Below, in pieces: positions 53,518 to 64,000 of a stretch of DNA of 64,000 nucleotides. A model generated the notes under the pieces. That model was not told the DNA's origin. It worked only from the letters and a program-made list of their open reading frames with translations, and ran no database searches. Source of the DNA: Ephydatia muelleri (lineage: Eukaryota; Porifera; Demospongiae; Spongillida; Spongillidae); NCBI GenBank assembly GCA_013339895.1, contig JABACO010000018.1:7144699-7208698 (forward strand), in the 5' to 3' direction. The position numbers were made by a program, and so were the translations under genes. Numbering within the stretch: the first letter of the stretch is position 1; each line of letters opens with the position of its first letter.

Positions 53518-56500
53518 AATCATATTTCCCCCTAAACACACACACACACACTGCAGTCCAGAGTACAATGTTGATTTCTTCAAACAGTTCTCACTGGTGA
53601 TGAATGCATTGGACAACAAGGGTTGGGTTCCATGGACCTTCCACTGAATTTTTTTAATTAAATCTTTGCTAACATTCCATGCGTACAGCTGCGAGGAACC
53701 ATGTGAACAGACTCTGCCTTGCAGCTGGTGTCACACTGGTGGAGAGTGGTAGTGCTGGCTATCTAGGGCAGGTCACGGTGATCCGCAAGGTATCTCCATT
53801 TGAAGCTCACACGGACTGGTGTGGTCATGCTGTGTGGATTTCTAGGGACTGAGTGAGTGCTATGAGTGCCAGCCTAAGCCAGCTCCTAGGACCTTCCCCG
53901 GCTGCACAATACGCAACACTCCCTCTGAACCCATCCACTGCATTGTATGGGCCAAGCACCTGTTCAGGTAGGGTGTGGTCAAATATAAGGAGGTTTGGTC
54001 ACAGGTAGAAAGTGTGGTCAAAGGTAGGGAGGTGTGGTCAAGGGTAGAGGGTGTGGTCACAGTTAGGGGTGGAGAGTGAGTGTGATAAGGTGCATAAAGC
54101 CATGAGCAGGGATCATCAGAGGTGGATTATTTCAACTATCTTGCCACCAATTTTCTCCACCTTCACTCCCTCCCAGTCAGCTCTTTGGTGATCCTGATGT
54201 GGACGATGATGTTTCTCCCGAGACAAATGACAGTGAAGGCATTGAAAGTAGCATAGATTCTTTTCTTCCGTTTGAAGCATTCATAGCTGTCTGCTTTTAA
54301 AAGGTCCCGCTGAGAAGGATGTGAAAAGACTGTCCACTCGCACCTGGGCAGAGAAGAATGGCTATGACCCAAAGCTGTTGTTTCACAAGGTACAGTGTCC
54401 TGCCAACATTTGAAGCTTAGCTCTCTCACCCTATCACTGTTACCCCATCACCACCCTCACCCATTACCCCATCACCACCCTCACCCATTACCCCATCACC
54501 ACCCTCATCCATTACCCCATCACCACCCTCACCCATTACCCCATCACTGTCCCCCATCACCATCACCATCACCCTGCATCCCATCCTGGTGCAGTTGTTC
54601 CATGCAGATATCAAGTACCTTCTGAGCATGGAGAAGCTATGGCAGGCCAGGGTTCCCCCTACTCCACTGGCAATGGAGTCTCTCCCGGAGGAAGGTATGT
54701 CTAGCTCCTCCTCTTCTGCCACACCCCTTCAACATGTATGGGCTCATTTTCCTAGAGGGAAGGTGTGGAGGTGATGGGGTGCTTCCTGACCAGAAAGTTT
54801 GGTCTATGAGAACATGTGGAGAGGCCTTTTTGAATTGGTAAGATGTGTGTGCTAGTGTGTACTAGAGTGAGGGGTGTGTGTGTGTGTGGGGGGGGGGGGG
54901 GAGTGTACTAGAGTGAGGTGTGTGTGTGTGGGTGTGTGTGGGTGTGGGGTGGGTGTGTGCTAGTATGTACTGGAGTGAGGTGTGTGTCGTGTGCTAGTGT
55001 TGTCCTGTTGCTAGTGTGTACTGGAGTGGAGGTATGCTGGACTGAGGTGTTGGCTGGCGTGAGGTGTGTGTGTGCTAGTGTGTACTGAAGATGAGGTGTG
55101 TGTGTTTGCCTAGTGTTGTACTGGTGTGAAGGTATGCCGGACTGAGGTGTGCTGGAGTGAGGTGTGTTGTGTGCTAGTGTGTCCTGAAGTGAGGTGGGGT
55201 GTGTGTGTGTTGTGACTAGTGTGTGCTGGAGTGAGGTGGTTGTGTGTCTGGTGCTAGTGTGTACTGGACGTGAGGTCGTGCTGTTGCTAGTGTGTGCTGT
55301 GAAGTGAGGGTTGTGTGGTGCTAGTGTGTGCTGGAGTGAGGTGTGTGTGTGCTAGTGTGTGTTGGAGTGAGGTGTTGTGGTGTGCTAGTGTGTACTGGAG
55401 TGAGATGTGTGTGTGTGTGCTAGTGTGTCACTGAAGTGAGGTGTGTGTGTGTGCTAGTTGTACTGGAGTGAGATGTGTGTGTGTGTGCTAGTGTGTACTG
55501 AAGTGAGGTGTGTGTGTGTGCTAGTGTGTACTGGAGTGAGATGTGTGTGTGCTAGTGTGTACTGAAGTGAGGTATGCTGGACTGAGGTGTACTGGAGTGA
55601 GGTGTGTGTGTGCTAGAGTGCAATGTGCTGGAGTGAGGTGTGCTAGAGTGCAATGTGCTGGAGTGAGGTGTGCTGGAGTGAGGTGTGCTGGAGTGAGGTG
55701 TGCTGGAGTGAGATGTGCTGGAGTGAGGTGTGCTGGAGTGAGGTGTGCTGGAGTGAGATGTGCTGGAGTGAGGTGTGCTGGAGTGAGGTGTGCTGGAGTG
55801 AGGTGTGCTGGAGTGAGGTGTGCTGGAGTGAGGTGTGCTGGAGTGAGGTGCTGGAGTGAGGTGTGCTGGAGTGAGGTGTGCTGGAGTGAGGTGTGCTGGA
55901 GTGAGGTGTGCTGGAGTGAGGTGTGCTGGAGTGAGGTGTGCTGGAGTGAGGTGTGCTGGAGTGAGGTGTGCTGGAGTGAGGTGTGCTGGAGTGAGGTGTG
56001 CTGGAGTGAGCCCACCAGTTGGTTGTAGGATCTAAACCATGTCTCATATTGTGTCACTTCAGTGTGTGTGTGTGGGTGTAGGTGCAAAGGGGTGTGCGTG
56101 AGTGTAGGTGCAAAGGGGTGGGTGTAGGTGCAAAGGTGTAGGTGTAGGTGCAAAGGGGTGTGTGGGTGTAGGTGCAAAGGGGTGGGTGTAGGTGCAAGTG
56201 TAGGTGCAAAGGGGTGGGTGTAGGTGCAAAGGGGTGTGTGTGTGTGTAGGTGCAAAGGGTGTGTGTGGGTGTGGTGGCACCATCTGATCTGCTGTTCTTG
56301 GCCCATAGTGTATCACAGTTGAGGAATGAACACATCTCTAAAGGTGCACTGATATGGGACAAGGTGATTTGGACAATGTGAACATATAATGGAAATCTGC
56401 AATAAAAAATAAAAAAACACTGTCACATGTACACACAACACATGTACACACAACACATGTACACACAACACATGTACACACAACACATGTACACACAACA

Positions 56501-58227
56501 CATGTGCACACAACACATGTGCACACAACACATGTGCACACAACACATGTGCACACAACACATGTGCACACAACACATGTGCACACAACACATGTGCACA
56601 CAACACATGTGCACACAACACATGTGCACACAACACATGTGCACACAACACATGTGCACACAACACATGTGCACACAACACATGTGCACACAACACATGT
56701 GCACACAACACATGTGCACACAACACATGTGCACACAACACATGTGCACACAACACATGTGCACACAACACATGTGCACACAACACATGTACACACAACA
56801 CATGTACACACAACACATGTACACACAACACATGTGCACACAACACATGTGCACACAACACATGTACACACAACACATGTGCACACAACACATGTGCACA
56901 CAACACATGTACGCACAACACATGTACACACAACACATGTACACACATTCAACATGCATGCACACACACATGCACTCACACACACACACTCACATGCACA
57001 CAGGATGACAAAATCGCCATGGACTTTGTGGTGACTGCAGCCAACTTGAGGGCGTACTCTTTCAGTATTCCTCGCAAAAGTCGTTTTGACATTAAATGTG
57101 AGCAGTGGAATGGAAGAGCCTCTGTTTTAACCCCTTCTCTCCCACCTTTCTAGCGATGGCAGGAAACATTGTTCCAGCTATTGCCACCACCAATGCTGTG
57201 ATTGCTGGACTCATCGTCATGGAAGCACTGAAGATTTTGGCGGGAAATTTCAATAAGTGCCGAACAGTACGTGCCCTGGTGGGGGAGTGGGGAGGGGGCA
57301 GAGGTCATGAAAGCCCTGGTGGGGGGGTGGGGAGGGGGCAGAGGTCATGAAAGGGATCATGGTGTAATGTTTTGTCTGGCAGACCTACCTCCCCAAGTAC
57401 CCCAATCCTCGCAAACAGCTGCTAGTGACCAGTCCTCTGTTCCCACCCAACCCCTCCTGCTACGTGTGTGCTCCGAAACCTGAGGTTTGATTGTGGGGGG
57501 AGGAGGTTGCAAACCTTTCATTTCTCTGTTCCTCTGTCAGGCCAGTGTGCGAGTCAATGTCAACACTCTTACATTACGTCTCTTCCAAGATTTGGTAAGA
57601 TGGTGTCTGACTTGTACGTTGGTTGGTTATGACGTTCCCGTGTTTGGCACAGGTCCTTAAAGGACACTTTGGGGTGGTAGCTCCGGATGTGGAAGTGGAA
57701 GATGGGAAAGGTAAGGTGTCTGTTGGGGGTGGGGAGGAGGGGGAGGGGAGGCTGGACATAAAAATGACCTGGGCACTTGTCATGTTAGGCACTATCCTGC
57801 TATCAAGTGAGGAAGGTGAAACTGAAGGTTCGTCATTTGATGACTGCCACTTGCTGTTGCGTGCTTGTTTTTGTTTCCTTTTTGTGTGGTTTAAATGTTA
57901 CATTCTGCAGACAACCTCACGAAAACCCTGGGTTATTTTGGCGTGACCAGTGGCACAAGACTCAGTGTGGACGACTTTCTCCAGAACTATAAATTAGTCA
58001 TTACCATCGTACACAGGTAACTCCCGCTTTGATCGACTGGTTGGGTACCTCTGTGCCCCACCCCCTGCAGTGAGGAAGTGGATGAAGACAAGGGGTATGA
58101 GGTGGTCACAGATGACCAGGTGGAAATGTCTGAAGCCATTGTGGGACAGAAGAGGAAGCATGTGGATGAGGAGACGAGTGATGTCAAGAGACAAAAGGAA
58201 CAAACATCAGATGACATGACTCTATAG
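53071..58227 (+). CDS. UBA2: SUMO-activating enzyme subunit 2
   Basis: Catalytic half of the SUMO E1 (with SAE1); it adenylates SUMO and carries it as a thioester. Seventeen exons in phase give 528 codons: 53071-53199, 53261-53415, 53557-53621, 53699-53789, 53846-53967, 54177-54247, 54303-54389, 54595-54694, 54794-54837, 57004-57097, 57154-57266, 57383-57484, 57541-57594, 57653-57710, 57789-57827, 57911-58016 and 58071-58227. Visible sites: nucleotide loop [33 protein letters not shown], zinc cysteines CYECQPKP and CYVCAPKP, catalytic Cys in [28 protein letters not shown] crossover, ubiquitin-fold [10 protein letters not shown], and a basic C-terminal nuclear signal GQKRKH...VKRQK. It is shorter than human (640) in the Cys-domain insert and the tail. 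Intron 9 (2.2 kb) is almost entirely minisatellite. Confidence 0.97.
53449..53555 (+). repeat. (CA)n with interruptions in UBA2 intron 2
   Basis: CA runs broken by CT/AA interruptions end in CACTGCAG, the acceptor of the exon at 53557. Confidence 0.9.
54424..54590 (+). repeat. 24-bp minisatellite in UBA2 intron 7
   Basis: About five units of ACCCCATCACCACCCTCACC+CATT, ending in CATCACCATCACC just before the acceptor at 54594. Confidence 0.88.
54850..56011 (+). repeat. 15-bp minisatellite, degenerate then homogeneous
   Basis: The unit is TGCTGGAGTGAGGTG. From about 55620 to 56010 some 26 copies are nearly identical, apart from one 3-bp deletion at about 55852. From 54850 to 55620 the related GTGTGTGTGCTAGTGTGTAC+TGGAGTGAG is irregular. 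It is intronic in UBA2. Confidence 0.93.
56063..56272 (+). repeat. GTGTAGGTGCAAAGGGGTG minisatellite
   Basis: About ten irregular units of 12-20 bp lie in UBA2 intron 9, between the two 15-bp arrays. Confidence 0.88.
56427..56948 (+). repeat. 15-bp minisatellite ACACACAACACATGT
   Basis: About 35 units of ACATGTGCACACAAC with a G/A variant, ending 55 bp before the acceptor at 57003. Each unit contains the self-complementary ACATGT. All six frames are open, so long ORFs here are artefacts. Confidence 0.95.
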
Positions 58228-58582
58228 TGCTCTATAACCCGTATCTCCATCATCATCATTGGATTGGTTGCTGTCAAAGTTTCTTACAAATTCAAAATTG
58301 GTCAGTATGAATTAAATCTATGTACAGCGGTGACCTTTGGAAAAAAAAATAGGCACAATCCTAACCTAATGATGACGTTTACAAACACAAAACGTAGAAC
58401 AGCAAAATCAAGACCCACAAAATTCATGACTGCGTATTCATTAGCCAGCCCAATGAATGCGGTTGGACTTGAATGTTTGTATAGTCACCCTTCGATCTCA
58501 TGGTCAGTTGGACAAAAGAAGTACTTTATTCATACATAGCTATTTGTTTACACCACAAAATGCACATGTACATATTTAAGTT
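58228..58582. other. tail-to-tail spacer UBA2/MRRF
   Basis: 355 bp between convergent stop codons, holding both 3' UTRs and nothing else recognised. Confidence 0.6.
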
Positions 58583-59619
58583 CTAGCTTTTCATTAGCTC
58601 TGTACTCTTGGCCTTAAAGAGTTCCTCTACAGAATCGGTGTACTGGTCAGTCAGGTCCTGCAGCTGTTTTGGAGACAGAACGCCACCTCATCACCTCATC
58701 CCTCACAGCTCAACCACCACCTCATCCCTCACATCTCAACCACCACCTCATCCCTCACATCTCAACAAATGAGTATCGACCAATTTACATGCTTTTCCAG
58801 CCGATGCACTGCATCTTTGGAGGTGTCATCCACACTGCGCAGGTCTCCAATGGCCTTTTGCCTTGCCTTGCGGATGTTTGTCTTCGTCTTCTCGGCGTGA
58901 GCCTTTGCAAGCTTTACAAGGCTCTCCCTGAGCTCCTTGGTCATTCTGCAAGAGCAAGGAAGATAGGTCGCCTCACATTCTGTGGCCAAGGACTGCAAAC
59001 TAACAAAGGACAGTCCGCTCACTTTGGAAGTGGTACCTTGACAACGCTGTTCTCTTCAACTGGGTTCAAGTTGAAGCTTGTGCCTCTTAAGCTTTGCACG
59101 ACTGCATCAACGCTCTGCGAAGGGTAGCAACAAAATTAAGGAGGACGATACTGAGCATGTATATTTACCTGTGGACTTCCTGCTAAGTTAATAACCACTG
59201 TTTGTGGGTTTAGCAACCCTACTTGCCCCAGCTGGCCGAGTGGTACTTGCTGCCCCTCTACCGCTACGGTCAGCTTTTCCACAATGGCTGCGAGCGCGTT
59301 TCAGAAAAGGTGTCGTTGTCGCCCTCATTCGACAATATTAGAGAGACTAGCTAACCTGGTGTGACGCGGCTAACGACCGTGTTGGTGTACTCCCATTTTA
59401 GTGAGCTCACAGCAGCTGTCATGCTTTTGGTGACCTTCTCTAAGTCCACTAACGATCCCTCTTCTTCACTTAGGAGGCTACGAGCTTTCTGGCCTATCAC
59501 GATGGGGATAGGCGAATGATGACAAGGGTGAGACATTATTGGAAACGGTTACCTTTTTTAGCATAATGTCTGACTGACACCGAAGCCCACGGTCGAACAA
59601 TTGCATGTACCCGCCACAT
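58583..59619 (-). CDS. MRRF: mitochondrial ribosome recycling factor
   Basis: With mitochondrial EF-G2 it splits the post-termination mitoribosome. Six exons in phase give 217 codons: 59553-59619 (MWRVHAIVRPWASVSVRHYA, an Arg-rich amphipathic presequence without acids), 59356-59493 (EEGSLVDLEKVTKSMTAAVS), 59169-59287 (LLNPQTVVINLAGSPQ), 59023-59114 (SFNLNPVEENSVVKVPLPK), 58789-58945 (MTKELRESLVKLAKAHAEKT, NIRKARQKA, HRLEK) and 58583-58663 (LQDLTDQYTDSVEELFKAKS TELMKS stop). The NLNP...V.VPLPK.T.E.RE.LVK.AK...E..K..IR..R signature is diagnostic. Head-to-head with PEDS1 at 97 bp. Confidence 0.96.
58675..58765 (+). repeat. short tandem repeat in MRRF last intron
   Basis: Three units of CACCTCATCCCTCACATCTC+AACCA. 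Confidence 0.85.
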
Positions 59620-59716
59620 GGTGCTTACGTTATAATAGTCATGATTCGTAAGTGCCAAAAACGCATGATTTTAATGGAGCGATGATCACGTGTTTACTAA
59701 AGAATAGCGTAGCAGG
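59620..59716. promoter_or_regulatory. 97-bp bidirectional promoter region MRRF/PEDS1
   Basis: Only 97 bp separate the two start codons, so both transcription starts and 5' UTRs must share it or overlap the opposing gene. It contains GATGATCACGTG, with an E-box CACGTG near 59688; no further sites are claimed. Confidence 0.55.
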
Positions 59717-60714
59717 ATGACGGAGTGCCCCACTAAAGCTGCTGAGTACGACCGGCAACATCAAGAGGCGCCACGGAGCGGTCGCAAGCACAAGGGGGCA
59801 ATAGTACTAGCTAGCCAATATACTCAAGGTGCGTGCGGTCACTTCAAGAGTGCGGTTTGCTCGCAAATAAACACATACGTGAATTGGTTTTCTCTTGTCC
59901 TTAGGAAAGCGTCGACTGGAAATAACATCCGTTTCCATATCTGCTGTATTCAATGCAATCCAAGTGTTTCTACTGTGCCGTAACTTTCGTCTGTCGTATA
60001 CGCCCGCGATACTCGTTTACGGAAGTGAGTTGTTCGATCGCCATTTGTCACCTTTTACTTTTGAAATTGCAGTCTTAGGAATCCTGTTGGCGGATTTTAT
60101 GTCGGGTCTGGTCCATTGGGCAGCGGACTCCTGGGGCACTGTTGAAATTCCTATTTTTGGCAAGGTTAGGTTCACACCACACATCCGCTGGGCCGTTCAC
60201 ACGCACCGCCCCTTGCACATCTCTCGCGCTCACCCAGGCGTTCATCCGTCCTTTTCGAGAGCACCACATCGATCCCCTCGCCATAACGCGTCACGACTTC
60301 ATCGAAACGAACGGTGACAATTGCCTCATCACACTCGTCCCTCTGGTCAGCTTGACGTTTTTGGCTCTCTTCCAATGCGAGGAGTCATACCACAACTGGT
60401 ACCTCACCTACTGCTTCCTCATGTCTCTTGGCATCATGGTTACCTTCACAAACCAAATCCACAAGTGGTCCCACACATATTCTGGGCTGCCTGTGTGGGT
60501 GGAGTGGCTACAGAAGTTTCACCTCATCCTCCCCAAAAGACACCATAGAGTGCACCATGTGGCCCCACACGAGACCTACTTCTGTATCACCACCGGTTGG
60601 CTCAACTATCCTCTGGAAAAGATAAGGTTCTGGACAATGTTGGAAGTGGTGATTGAATACTTGACGGGCAATAAACCAAGGGCAGATGATCTCAAGTGGA
60701 CCACACAACAGTGA
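59717..60714 (+). CDS. PEDS1: plasmanylethanolamine desaturase (TMEM189/Kua)
   Basis: Introduces the vinyl-ether double bond of plasmalogens at the ER membrane. Three exons in phase give 282 codons: 59717-59828, 59905-60164 and 60238-60714. Membrane segments are visible in exon 2 (PAILVY... and EIAVLGILLADFMSG) and exon 3 (LVPLVSLTFLALF; WYLTYCFLMSLGIMVTF). The His-rich metal ligands of the family are all present: GLVHWAADSWG, FREHHIDP, NQIHKWSH, and PKRHHRVHHVAPHETYFCIT. The protein ends LKWTTQQ. The start is the first ATG after the shared promoter, giving a hydrophilic N-terminus (MTECPTKAAEYDRQHQEAPR). Length compares with 270 in human. Confidence 0.97.
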
Positions 60715-61536
60715 TTGTAGTGTCGGGTTAACATTGCTGTTACTTGCTAATTCAAAGAAATATGTGTATATGTGTATATTATTGTGTGTACACATACTGT
60801 GAATGCGTTATTCATATGCATGCATATGTCAAATGCCACCAGTTGTAATTTATTATCATATTGTTGTATTTTATTTTATGTTATCAATGTTGAAGAAATT
60901 AATGAACCACGAAGTGGACCCAAGTGAGTGCCTCCTTGATCAAACCATACTGATCGCCATCTCTGTGCTTGGTTGAATATACACCAAGTGTAGATACTTT
61001 CTGCATTGTCTATGAGTTGTGTGCTTTAATGCATCATAATACCGTTATTAAAAAATAATAAATTTATGCTTATTTCCGTGTCAGCTTCGCCACCTGTGAT
61101 TTTCATGTAGGGGGAGGTTGTTACACGCGAACACGCGAACAAGGCTGTAAAATTGAGGTGGGCATGGAAGAATATTGCAGGTGTGCATGAACAAGCCTTC
61201 CTTTGACTGTGACCATCGCAAGCCGCGCTTTTGCCGCGCGTGCCTCCACCCAACGGTCGATGTTTTGTGTAATTGGTATAACATAAAACAAAAGCGAAGG
61301 AAAAATATGGAGCAAAAAAAAGGGGGGGGAGGGGGGGGGGATATACAAGTGATATCATTCTGGGAGTCAATTTCTCCCACGTGCACCAAGTGAATGAGTT
61401 GTACAAATGCTGATATACTTCTTTTCTCTGTCCAGCGTCTAAATATAAAGGTAGAGACAAACTCAGTAACACAGAAGTGAGACAAAGAGGTGGAAAAAAA
61501 AAGTTTCCTATCCGAAGGTGCGGATACACGGCCGCT
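60715..61536. other. tail-to-tail spacer PEDS1/forkhead
   Basis: AT-rich 3' flanks with AATAAA-like ATAATAAATT near 61055 and a short G run at 61322-61339. No gene is recognised; open stretches at 61026-61529 on the minus strand are probably the 3' UTR of the forkhead gene. Confidence 0.55.
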
Positions 61537-62541
61537 TCAGTTGAGGCCAGCTGTTGGGTGCCACAGGGGGGATGTTGGAACAGTTTGAGAGTTTAGGCTC
61601 GGGAAAGACCCTCCCTTGCTGTCGTGGGATGAATTCGAAGAACCGACCGAGGCGTAGGGTATGCTTGGGAATGACGGAGGTGGGTAGGGCGTGATTAGCG
61701 GGAGGGATGTGTTCTGGCTTCTTGTGTCCGTGGAGCGTGGAGAGTACATGAATGGCGAGTACGAGGAAGCGGTGCTCTGACCGTAAAGGTCGGAGCGCAT
61801 GCCCAACGGCTGCGATAGTGGAGACTGCAGGCCCAGAGTGTTATTATTACTATGGTTACCGTTCATGGTGGGAAAGCCGTACGGCGAGGAGAACATGCCC
61901 GGATCCATCCAACTGTTCATCGAGGGTCTCGGATCCGACATGGCCGAAGGATATCCGAAGGCCGGGTATCTCCCGTACGCGTAAGGAGCTGCGGGAGAGA
62001 AGGCCACCCGCTTCACGGGGCGACGCCTTCGTCGGCGGTAATTTCCTTCCTCGAAAAGGACCTCGTGATTGGGATCGAGTACCCAGTAGTGACTCTTCCC
62101 GTTCTTCCCTCCCTTGGCCGCTAGCTTCATGAAGCACTCGTGCAGCGACAGGTTGTGCCTGATCGAGTTTCTCCATCCCTGGTTCTCTCTGTTGCGGTAG
62201 TACGGGAAATTCTTCGTTATGAAATCGTAGATCCCGTTAAGCGTCAGTCGCCTCTCCGGCGAGCTCTGAATGGCCATGGAGATGAGGGCGACGTACGAAT
62301 ACGGGGGCTTTACGGCTTTCAGTTTGTCGTCCCCGTCGTCGCTGTACATGGAGTTCAGCTTGATCTCCCGTGCGGCAACGCACGAGACGGGCTCTGGGTT
62401 CGCCTTGTTGCCTTTGCCGCTCATTGCCAGTGAGTTCTCCAATGCAAGTCGTATCTCTCTTTCGCAGGAGTTTTGCTGCACTGCGCTGTGACAGTCTGCT
62501 GCGTGCGCAACCGGCATACTGGAAAGAATCGCTGTGCACAA
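61537..62541 (-). CDS. forkhead transcription factor (FoxL2/FoxF-like)
   Basis: Single-exon 334-residue protein. The forkhead domain spans about residues 77-175: [56 protein letters not shown] and [20 protein letters not shown], followed by [10 protein letters not shown] as nuclear signal. All recognition-helix residues of the NSIRHNLSL motif are intact. GNYRRRRR resembles FoxL2, while AIQSSP and EEG resemble FoxF; I leave the class open. The C-terminal half is Ser/Pro/Tyr/Asn-rich, likely an activation region, ending [10 protein letters not shown]. An upstream in-frame ATG at 62541 is used here; MPVAHAADC eight codons later is an alternative. Intron-less forkhead genes are common. Confidence 0.93.
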   Translation of the reverse strand: MCTAILSSMPVAHAADCHSAVQQNSCEREIRLALENSLAMSGKGNKANPEPVSCVAAREIKLNSMYSDDGDDKLKAVKPPYSYVALISMAIQSSPERRLTLNGIYDFITKNFPYYRNRENQGWRNSIRHNLSLHECFMKLAAKGGKNGKSHYWVLDPNHEVLFEEGNYRRRRRRPVKRVAFSPAAPYAYGRYPAFGYPSAMSDPRPSMNSWMDPGMFSSPYGFPTMNGNHSNNNTLGLQSPLSQPLGMRSDLYGQSTASSYSPFMYSPRSTDTRSQNTSLPLITPYPPPSFPSIPYASVGSSNSSHDSKGGSFPSLNSQTVPTSPLWHPTAGLN

Positions 62542-62734
62542 GAGTCAAATATCGATAGCTTATCCTGTTTTGAGTCAGAATTTATACACAGTAAAACTAA
62601 TCTGAATAAAGTCGTATGACGTAATCAGCGCGCGCAGTTTCGTCATTCGAAGCGCGTGCCGTCGGCCAGAATTCCTAGAGACAAACGACGAATACATACT
62701 GAAAAGAAAAAGCGAAGAAAATATTATAACACGC

Positions 62735-62743
62735 GCGCGCGCG

Positions 62744-62780
<37 letters not shown>
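62735..62780 (+). repeat. (CG/CA)n microsatellite
   Basis: GCGCGCGCGC followed by about 18 CA dinucleotides, upstream of the forkhead gene. Confidence 0.9.
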
Positions 62781-62783
<3 letters not shown>

Positions 62784-62931
62784 TCACAACACGCGCATCC
62801 ATACACACAACAATAACACAACAATAACACAACTTGATGATAGCTTCTAAACAACATTATAATGGCACAGGGCATCCTGTTCAAAATGTGATACAGTGCA
62901 GGTATCCTGAGTGGCAGCTACGCTGGCATAA

Positions 62932-63550
62932 TCATTTGAGGGCATAGGTACAATGCATGTCAGATCCTGCAGTACAAAAGTGAAGGTGACTGTTGACATC
63001 ATCTTCAGTTTTCAGATACACACACAATAATGAACACTTTGATTTACAGATAATACTGTGTTTTGATAACACACGCAAATAAAAGTTGGGCAAGAAGGAA
63101 GAGAAATACAAAACAAGCAACTGAGTTTTGGAAACTGTACCAAAAGAAGCAACTTTTGGGACCCAAATGAAATAACAACAATTCCCACACTTGCCTAGAA
63201 CTTCGTGGACTCCTGCAATCGCTTGGTCACACTCATGCTCCTGCTGCATTCTGCAAGATTGCAAAGATGGACGCTGCTATAAGCATTCAGACATAACCCA
63301 CACACCTCACGTATGCATAAGATATGTCCTTAGCTGCATGGAGAACACAATGGGTCACAGCTCCAAACTGCATCAGGGTTTGCTGCAGTTGCTGCAGACA
63401 AAATCGGTTTGAGGAGGAAGATGCAACATCTGTGTACCTTAGCAGTAACTCCACTTGCCACAGGATACAAAACTAAAGTACTCTTGTTGGTCCAGTCCTG
63501 TACGGATTACAAACAGAAACTACACACATAAATACACACCAACTGGACTT

Positions 63551-63585
<35 letters not shown>

Positions 63586-63720
63586 GCATTTGCACAATCA
63601 AATACACACAGCATCAATGTAACAACACCCACACTCACAGGCACGTTTTCGTCTGGCTTAGTGTTCTCATCCCTGGGCGAGAGCAAGTCCACCCACCTAC
63701 ACTCACTCTGTATGTTTAAG
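62932..63720 (-). CDS. RRM-domain protein, 3' part
   Basis: Minus-strand exons with good splice sites: about 63634-63720 (ECRWVDLLSPRDENTKPDEN), ~63440-63500 (DWTNKSTLVLYPVASGVTAK), ~63305-63397 (QLQQTLMQFGAVTHCVLHAA KDISYAYVR) and ~63190-63252 (MQQEHECDQAIAGVHEVLGK). Together they form an RNA-recognition motif: LVLYPV is RNP2, ISYAYVRM is RNP1, with helix 1 TAKQLQQTLMQFG and helix 2 CDQAIAGVHEV between and after. The terminal exon is uncertain, with an end near 62932 (CTAGSDMHCTYALK) or a stop soon after LGK. The 5' part is beyond the right edge. Tudor- or RBM-family membership cannot be decided. Confidence 0.6.
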
Positions 63721-64000
63721 GGCAATTAGGAATTGGTCAACACCATCAAATGTAGCTACGTGTACAGTATAACAGCCATTCTCTGTAGCACATTAAGCAT
63801 TGACAAACTCTAGCAATTGTTGATACAAAAGTAGTGACCCATGGGTTAGTTTACTACCCAGGCTGACCAGACTAAGCTACAAAACCCCATAAAGGTGGGC
63901 ATCTCAAGATATGCACACTTGGTGAGGAATGTTTTAACTAAAAGACCGCAACTCAATAACAAACAAGCCGAACTGAATGAAGTGTATCATTGGGCATAGC

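Noticed and set aside
56427-57034. Long open frames (Cys-Val/His-Thr/Met-Tyr repeats) on both strands.
   Set aside because: They are read from a 15-bp minisatellite inside a UBA2 intron, and the unit has no stop in any frame.
62847-62966. A possible last exon of the RRM gene reading DLTCIVPMPSNDYASV to a stop.
   Set aside because: Its phase does not fit the preceding exon's donor; the CTAGSDMHCTYALK frame or an immediate stop fits better.

Overview
The window is nuclear DNA from an animal. Its genes are split into many short exons with GT-AG introns, mostly 30-500 bp, and the recognisable proteins are animal orthologues: EIF6, UBA2, MRRF, PEDS1, CPSF1, HAUS4, GCHFR, ZFAND1, OXNAD1, a ZCCHC14-like protein, two mucolipin (TRPML) channels and a forkhead factor. 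High gene density, very short introns and abundant CA/TG tracts and minisatellites suggest an early-branching animal such as a demosponge; that assignment is inference, and no ribosomal or mitochondrial marker is present to test it. There is one run of about 100 N at 46.37-46.47 kb, so CPSF1 lacks its 5' part.

Layout. 0-4.5 kb: an orphan exon, a ~170-bp satellite block, a dead DNA transposon with terminal inverted repeats and a decayed transposase, and two short repeat-family fragments. 4.6-20.2 kb: OXNAD1(+), ZCCHC14-like(-), ZFAND1(+), EIF6(+). 21.4-30.2 kb: two TRPML genes in tandem on the minus strand, with a MITE between them. 30.2-35.5 kb: a fold-back element cut in two by an intact Ty3/Gypsy retrotransposon with 102-bp identical LTRs. 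35.5-46.4 kb: a gene-poor, repeat-dominated block. It holds a Lys-rich repeat protein, an inverted copy of the 170-bp satellite, a 3.8-kb 24-bp minisatellite open in several frames, and a decayed copy of TRPML exon sequence. 46.7-48.7 kb: the 3' end of CPSF1(+) tail-to-tail with GCHFR(-), an 84-residue protein in three tiny exons. 49-51.2 kb: a hAT-like non-autonomous element, a TTAA-flanked MITE lodged in a TTF-type fragment, and an orphan zinc-finger ORF. 51.6-64 kb: HAUS4(-), UBA2(+), MRRF(-), PEDS1(+), a forkhead gene(-) and the 3' part of an RRM gene(-).

The conserved genes are ordinary housekeeping functions: ribosome biogenesis and recycling, SUMO activation, mRNA 3'-end formation, plasmalogen synthesis, augmin, and control of tetrahydrobiopterin synthesis. 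They do not form a functional cluster. They are packed as head-to-head pairs (MRRF/PEDS1 97 bp between start codons; HAUS4/UBA2 227 bp; ZCCHC14-like/ZFAND1 520 bp) and tail-to-tail pairs (CPSF1/GCHFR 57 bp between stop codons). The unusual content is repetitive: minisatellites sit inside introns, in several cases touching splice sites, and transposable elements are nested and palindromic. I found no convincing new multi-gene system. The most unusual structures are the Gypsy-split palindrome and the inversion-bearing 24-bp array.
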